Source: Brooklawnia cerclae (GTDB lineage: Bacteria > Actinomycetota > Actinomycetes > Propionibacteriales > Propionibacteriaceae). From it: a stretch of 64,000 bases of DNA. A program made the position numbers and the translations under genes. The stretch covers positions 2,046,001-2,110,000 of the forward strand of contig NZ_JAAMOZ010000001.1 in the NCBI RefSeq assembly GCF_011758645.1, written 5' to 3'. How positions within the stretch are numbered: the stretch's first letter is position 1; the number at the start of each line of letters is the position of its first letter. Shown piece by piece: positions 60,297-64,000 of this stretch. The notes beneath the pieces are model-generated. The model worked only from the letters and a program-made list of their open reading frames with translations, ran no database searches and had not been told where the DNA came from.

Positions 60297-61781
60297 GTGT
60301 CGATCCCCTCGGCCACCGCCGACGCCATGCTCGGCATGCTCGACGCGGCCCAGCACGCCGACGCCCTCACCCCCGGTCAGATCGCCACGCTCATCGACCC
60401 CCGCACCGTGCAGACTCCGGCACTCGACCTCATCGACGCCGAGCTGGATCGGCTGCTCGCCACACCTGACGGGCGGCTCGGGATCTCGATGCCGCCGCAG
60501 GAAGGCAAGACAACTCGCGTCGTCCGCGACTTCGTCATCCGCGCACTGGAGCGCAACCCCGACACCCGCGTCGTCGCCGGCGCCTACAACCAGAGCCTCG
60601 CCAACCGCAACGGCCTGATGATCCGCCGTGCTATCAGCTCGGTGCCTCAACTCGGGCTCGCGATCTCCCGCGACAACGGCTCCAAGCACGAGTGGGAGCT
60701 GGAGGGCCATCGCGGCGGCGTCCTGTCTGTCGGACGCGGCGCCGGTGTCGACGGTCGGCCAGCCGACATGATCGTCATCGACGATCCGGTGAGCCGCACC
60801 GAGGCCGACTCGGAGCTGGCCCGCGACGACTGCTGGGACTGGTGGACCGAGTCGCTGTCCGCCCGCCTCGCCCCCGGCGCACCCGTCGTCGTCATCATGA
60901 CCCGCTGGCATGAGGACGACCTCATCGGCCGCCTGGTCGAGCGCGACACGCACGCGGGCTGGCGCATCGTCAACATCCCCGCCCAGTGCGAGGACCCGGC
61001 CACCGACCCGCTCGGACGCCAGGCGGGCGAGTACATGATCTCCGCCCGGCGCAACAGGGACGGCACGCCCCGCACCCGCGAGCAGTGGGAGAGCAGGAAG
61101 CGCACCGTCGGGTCGCGCGTCTGGAGTGCCATGTACCAGGGCCACCCGAGCCCGGCCGAAGGCGGACTGCTCAAGCGGGACTGGTGGAAGCGCTACTTCA
61201 CCCCGCTGTGGACGACCCGGGACGACGGGTCGTGCTGGGCGATCGGCTTCGACGAGCTGCTTATCTCCGCAGACCTCGCGTTCAAGGGCACAACCACCTC
61301 CGACTATGTCGCGATCGGCGTGTGGGGCAGGCGCGTGAATGACGCCTACCTCCTCGACCAGGTCCGCGAACAGCTCGATTTCGTCGGCACGCTGCACCAC
61401 CTGGTCGCCCTGTGCGCCAAATGGCCACAGGCGACCCTCAAGCTCGTCGAGGACAAAGCCAACGGTCCGGCGCTCATCTCGATGCTGGCCAAGCGGATCG
61501 TCGGAATCGTCCCCATCAACCCGACCGCCGGGAAGGTGCAGCGCGCCGAAGCGTGGGCGCCACTGGCCGAGTCCGGGCACGTGTGGCTGCCGTCCGACGA
61601 GATCGCTCCATGGGTCGGCGACTACATCGAAGAGCTGGCCGGATTCCCGAACGCGGCCCACGACGACCAGGTCGACCAGACGTCGATGGCTCTCGACCGG
61701 ATGATCCTGCGCCCACTGCTCGACGAGGGCCGCGAGATCGACGCGACCGACGACTACGACGACTACCGGATCGGGTACTGA
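60297..61781 (+). CDS. terL: terminase large subunit
   Basis: This 494-aa packaging motor has an N-terminal ATPase with a Walker-A-like PPQEGKT (66-72) and Walker B MIVIDDP (158-164), and a C-terminal RNase-H-like nuclease with acidic residues in ISADLAFKGTT and AAHDDQVDQ. It cuts and pumps DNA into the prohead. The GTG at 60297 follows GGGAGGTG. It lies directly before the portal gene. Confidence 0.95.
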   Translation: MSIPSATADAMLGMLDAAQHADALTPGQIATLIDPRTVQTPALDLIDAELDRLLATPDGRLGISMPPQEGKTTRVVRDFVIRALERNPDTRVVAGAYNQSLANRNGLMIRRAISSVPQLGLAISRDNGSKHEWELEGHRGGVLSVGRGAGVDGRPADMIVIDDPVSRTEADSELARDDCWDWWTESLSARLAPGAPVVVIMTRWHEDDLIGRLVERDTHAGWRIVNIPAQCEDPATDPLGRQAGEYMISARRNRDGTPRTREQWESRKRTVGSRVWSAMYQGHPSPAEGGLLKRDWWKRYFTPLWTTRDDGSCWAIGFDELLISADLAFKGTTTSDYVAIGVWGRRVNDAYLLDQVREQLDFVGTLHHLVALCAKWPQATLKLVEDKANGPALISMLAKRIVGIVPINPTAGKVQRAEAWAPLAESGHVWLPSDEIAPWVGDYIEELAGFPNAAHDDQVDQTSMALDRMILRPLLDEGREIDATDDYDDYRIGY

Positions 61782-61791
61782 GGAGGGCGGA

Positions 61792-63276
61792 ATGGCGAAG
61801 CACGCAAATCAGTCCCCCACCCTGGACGACCTCGCCGCAGGCTACGAGTCGACGATCGCCGTCCTCCAGGAATCCCTGGCCGATGTGCAGCGCGTCATGG
61901 ACCGCGACAATCTCGGCTGGATGGAGCTGTCCGTCCTCAACGACGGCGGCTTCGACGCCGACTTCCGCCGTAGGCAGGCGGCACGCATCCTCGTCGCCGC
62001 CACCGCGAACCCGATCATCAAGCGCGGCCTCGCGCTGCGCGGGGCGTTCGTGTGGGGCGGCGGGGCGGCCATCACCGTCCGCGACACTCCAGACCAGGGG
62101 CAGGACGTCGGAGCCGTCGTGCAGGCGTTCCTCGACGACCCGCAGAACCTCCCCGTGATCGTCGACACCGACGCCCGCATCGGGCTCGAACGCGACCTCG
62201 GGATCGTCGGTGAGGTCGTGCTGTGCCTGCCGACCGATCCGGTCACCGGACGCGTCCGCGTCCGCAAGATCAAGCCCGACCAGATCACCGGCATCCGGGT
62301 CGACCCCGAGGACGACGCCGCCGAGCAGCTGTATCTTCGCCAGTGGTCCACCGCGGGCACCGCCCAGCCGATGAAGGCATGGTACCCGGCGATCAACTAC
62401 CATCCGTCCCAGCAGCCCGGCGAGATCGATGGCGCACCGGTCATGTGGGACCAGCCGATCAGATTCGTCCGTGTGAATCAGGTGGGAGACCGTGGCGTCG
62501 GCGACGCGTTCGCCGCCGTGCCGTGGGCCGACGCCTACAAGCGCTTCCTGGAGGACTGGGCGCAACTCATGCGCTCACTGTCCCGCATCGCCGTCCAGCT
62601 CCGCACCCGGGGCGACAAGACCGCGCAGGCTGCCGCCCGCCTCGCCAGATCCGCGCAGGGCGACGCCGGGCAGGGTGTAGCCCTCGACCCGACCAGCCAG
62701 CTCGAAGCCGTCTCCACCTCAGGTGCCCGGTTCGACGCCGACTCCGGCCGCCCGCTCGCGGTTATGGCTGCCGCAGCCCTCGACCTGCCTGTCACCACGC
62801 TGCTCGGCGATCCTGGCGTCACCGGTGCCCGGGCGGTTGCCGAGCAGGTGTCCGACGACTCCTGGGCGGCGTTCGACGTGCGCCGCGACCTGTGGCGCAA
62901 CGTCCTGCGCGACATCTGCGGATACGTCATCGACTCAGCGGTGACCGCGCCTGCGGGACCGCTGCGCGGCACCGTCACCCGTGACGGGGACCGCCAGCGC
63001 ATCGAGCTTCCCGACGGCGACGGGTGCACCGTCGAGATCGAGTTCCCGAAGCGGGTCAGCGATTCGGTCCTTGACCGCATGAAGGCGATCCAGATCGCCG
63101 GACAGTCCGAGACGCTGCCGCCGCTGCACGAGCTGCGCATGTACCTCCAGGCCCTGGACGTCAAGGACGCCGACGAGATCATCGACGCCGTCACCGACGA
63201 GGACGGGAACTTCATCCCCCTCGACGTGCTCGACTCCCGCGTCCGCCAGATGATGACCGAGCGGGGCGAAGCGTGA
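61792..63276 (+). CDS. phage portal protein
   Basis: This 494-aa protein lies between terL and the head morphogenesis gene, the usual portal slot. It has a wing-like N-terminus, LARSAQGDAGQGVALDP and a conserved GDPGVTGARAVAEQVSDDSW block before the C-terminal helices. Portal rings form the DNA entry and exit gate. The call combines location and motif pattern. Confidence 0.8.
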   Translation: MAKHANQSPTLDDLAAGYESTIAVLQESLADVQRVMDRDNLGWMELSVLNDGGFDADFRRRQAARILVAATANPIIKRGLALRGAFVWGGGAAITVRDTPDQGQDVGAVVQAFLDDPQNLPVIVDTDARIGLERDLGIVGEVVLCLPTDPVTGRVRVRKIKPDQITGIRVDPEDDAAEQLYLRQWSTAGTAQPMKAWYPAINYHPSQQPGEIDGAPVMWDQPIRFVRVNQVGDRGVGDAFAAVPWADAYKRFLEDWAQLMRSLSRIAVQLRTRGDKTAQAAARLARSAQGDAGQGVALDPTSQLEAVSTSGARFDADSGRPLAVMAAAALDLPVTTLLGDPGVTGARAVAEQVSDDSWAAFDVRRDLWRNVLRDICGYVIDSAVTAPAGPLRGTVTRDGDRQRIELPDGDGCTVEIEFPKRVSDSVLDRMKAIQIAGQSETLPPLHELRMYLQALDVKDADEIIDAVTDEDGNFIPLDVLDSRVRQMMTERGEA

Positions 63277-64000
63277 GCGTCAACGCCGCCACCGTCAGGC
63301 AGGCGCGCGCCGCCCGGATCGCCCTCGACGACACAGTCGACGCCGCCACCCGGGCGCTCGCCTCGGCGTGGGCGTCGGCATGGGAGGAGATCGTCGACGA
63401 GTGGTCGGCGGCTGTCGACGAGGCGATCGGAATGAGTGACGGCGGCTGGCCCGCACGCGGCCCGATCCTGCGGGCACGCCGCGCCACCCGCGCACTCCAG
63501 CACACCGCCGAGCAGCTCGAAGAACTCGCCCGGCAGAACAACGCGACCATCACCGGCGACCTGCGGGGCCTCGCGGACCTCGCCGACGAATGGGATCGCA
63601 AGCTCATCGTCACCCAACTGCCGGACTCCTCGGTGTCGGCCGTGTGGGAGCGTACGAACCCCAAGGCCCTCAGCACGATCGTCAAGCGCACCACCCAGCA
63701 GGTCGAAAGCCTCACCCGACCGCTGCCAGCCCAGCAGCGCGCCGTCATGAGGTCGACTCTCATCCGGGGTGTCGCGATCGGGCAGAACCCGCTCGACGCC
63801 GCCGACCTGATGTTGGAGCGCCTCCACGGATCGTTCCTCGGTGGGCTGCACCGGGCAGAGGTGATCGCCCGCACCGAGATGCTTGACGCCTGGCGCGCGT
63901 CCGGTACACAGTCCCGGCTCACGGTCGGCACCGACGTCCTGGATGCCGTCATGTGGTCCGCGCAGAAGTCAGGCAAGACGTGCCCGGCGTGCCTCGCGAT
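63273..64000 (+). CDS. phage head morphogenesis protein (Mu gpF-like), cut by right edge
   Basis: A GTG overlapping the portal stop (GTGA) opens a frame that runs off the window (at least 242 codons). It starts VSVNAATVRQARAARIALDD. The region HRAEVIARTEMLDAWRASGTQ followed by KTCPACLA matches the conserved part of Mu gpF-like minor head proteins. Rest of the protein and downstream capsid genes are not in view. Confidence 0.8.
   Translation, partial: MSVNAATVRQARAARIALDDTVDAATRALASAWASAWEEIVDEWSAAVDEAIGMSDGGWPARGPILRARRATRALQHTAEQLEELARQNNATITGDLRGLADLADEWDRKLIVTQLPDSSVSAVWERTNPKALSTIVKRTTQQVESLTRPLPAQQRAVMRSTLIRGVAIGQNPLDAADLMLERLHGSFLGGLHRAEVIARTEMLDAWRASGTQSRLTVGTDVLDAVMWSAQKSGKTCPACLA

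Overview
The window comes from a high-G+C actinobacterium, probably of the Propionibacteriales. The evidence is very high G+C with many GTG starts, the ndk-folC / valS neighbourhood, a paired clpP1-clpP2 next to clpX and tig, WXG100-type secretion-related proteins, and promoters placed so close to start codons that some mRNAs look leaderless. No species can be named from sequence alone.

Bases 1 to about 16.7 kb are core chromosome. They hold ndk (cut by the left edge), folC, a MauE/DoxX-like plus DsbA-like redox pair, valS, thrC, an EspC/WXG100-like pair facing two YbaB-like genes, clpX, clpP2, clpP1, two AI-2E-family membrane proteins, tig and tRNA-Gly. A family of short repeats built on TTGAGCTTGTCGAAA sits in convergent or same-strand gaps (318-408, 6020-6224, 24617-24674).

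Bases 16.9-31.6 kb hold two related sugar or polyol gene clusters, each with its own divergent LacI-type regulator. Each has a split (two-gene) transketolase, zinc alcohol dehydrogenases and a GPH-family sugar transporter; cluster 1 adds a ketose 3-epimerase-like gene and an SDR. No sugar kinase is seen in either. Bases 31.6-35.9 kb hold larC-larB-larE for the nickel-pincer cofactor, two small membrane proteins, an 18-bp inverted repeat and a DUF3842 gene.

From 35,989 to the right edge lies a prophage. It is inserted in the 3' part of a tRNA-Pro(UGG) gene, and an intact copy is expected beyond the window. Leftward genes are integrase, a membrane protein, an ImmA-like peptidase and the repressor. 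Rightward genes are a Cro-like protein, antirepressor, RecE/RecT recombination, a DnaQ-like exonuclease, a 27-bp tandem-repeat protein, RusA, a replication initiator with internal iterons, and then terminase, portal and head genes of a tailed phage.

The standout is at 47,993-52,215 inside the prophage: a compact, overlapping operon encoding a Cas6e-like protein, a Csf1-like zinc protein, a small alpha-helical Cas11-like subunit, a Cas7/Csf2-like protein, a Cas5/Csf3-like protein, a winged-helix protein and a CysH-like (PAPS-reductase family) protein. This is the signature of a type IV-B CRISPR-Cas effector, but phage-borne and with a Cas6e, which IV-B loci usually lack. No CRISPR array and no DinG are visible. 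Intrinsic terminators bracket the cassette, and two multi-zinc-knuckle proteins follow cysH. A second, more distant RAMP-like candidate is encoded earlier in the phage (39,794-40,369).
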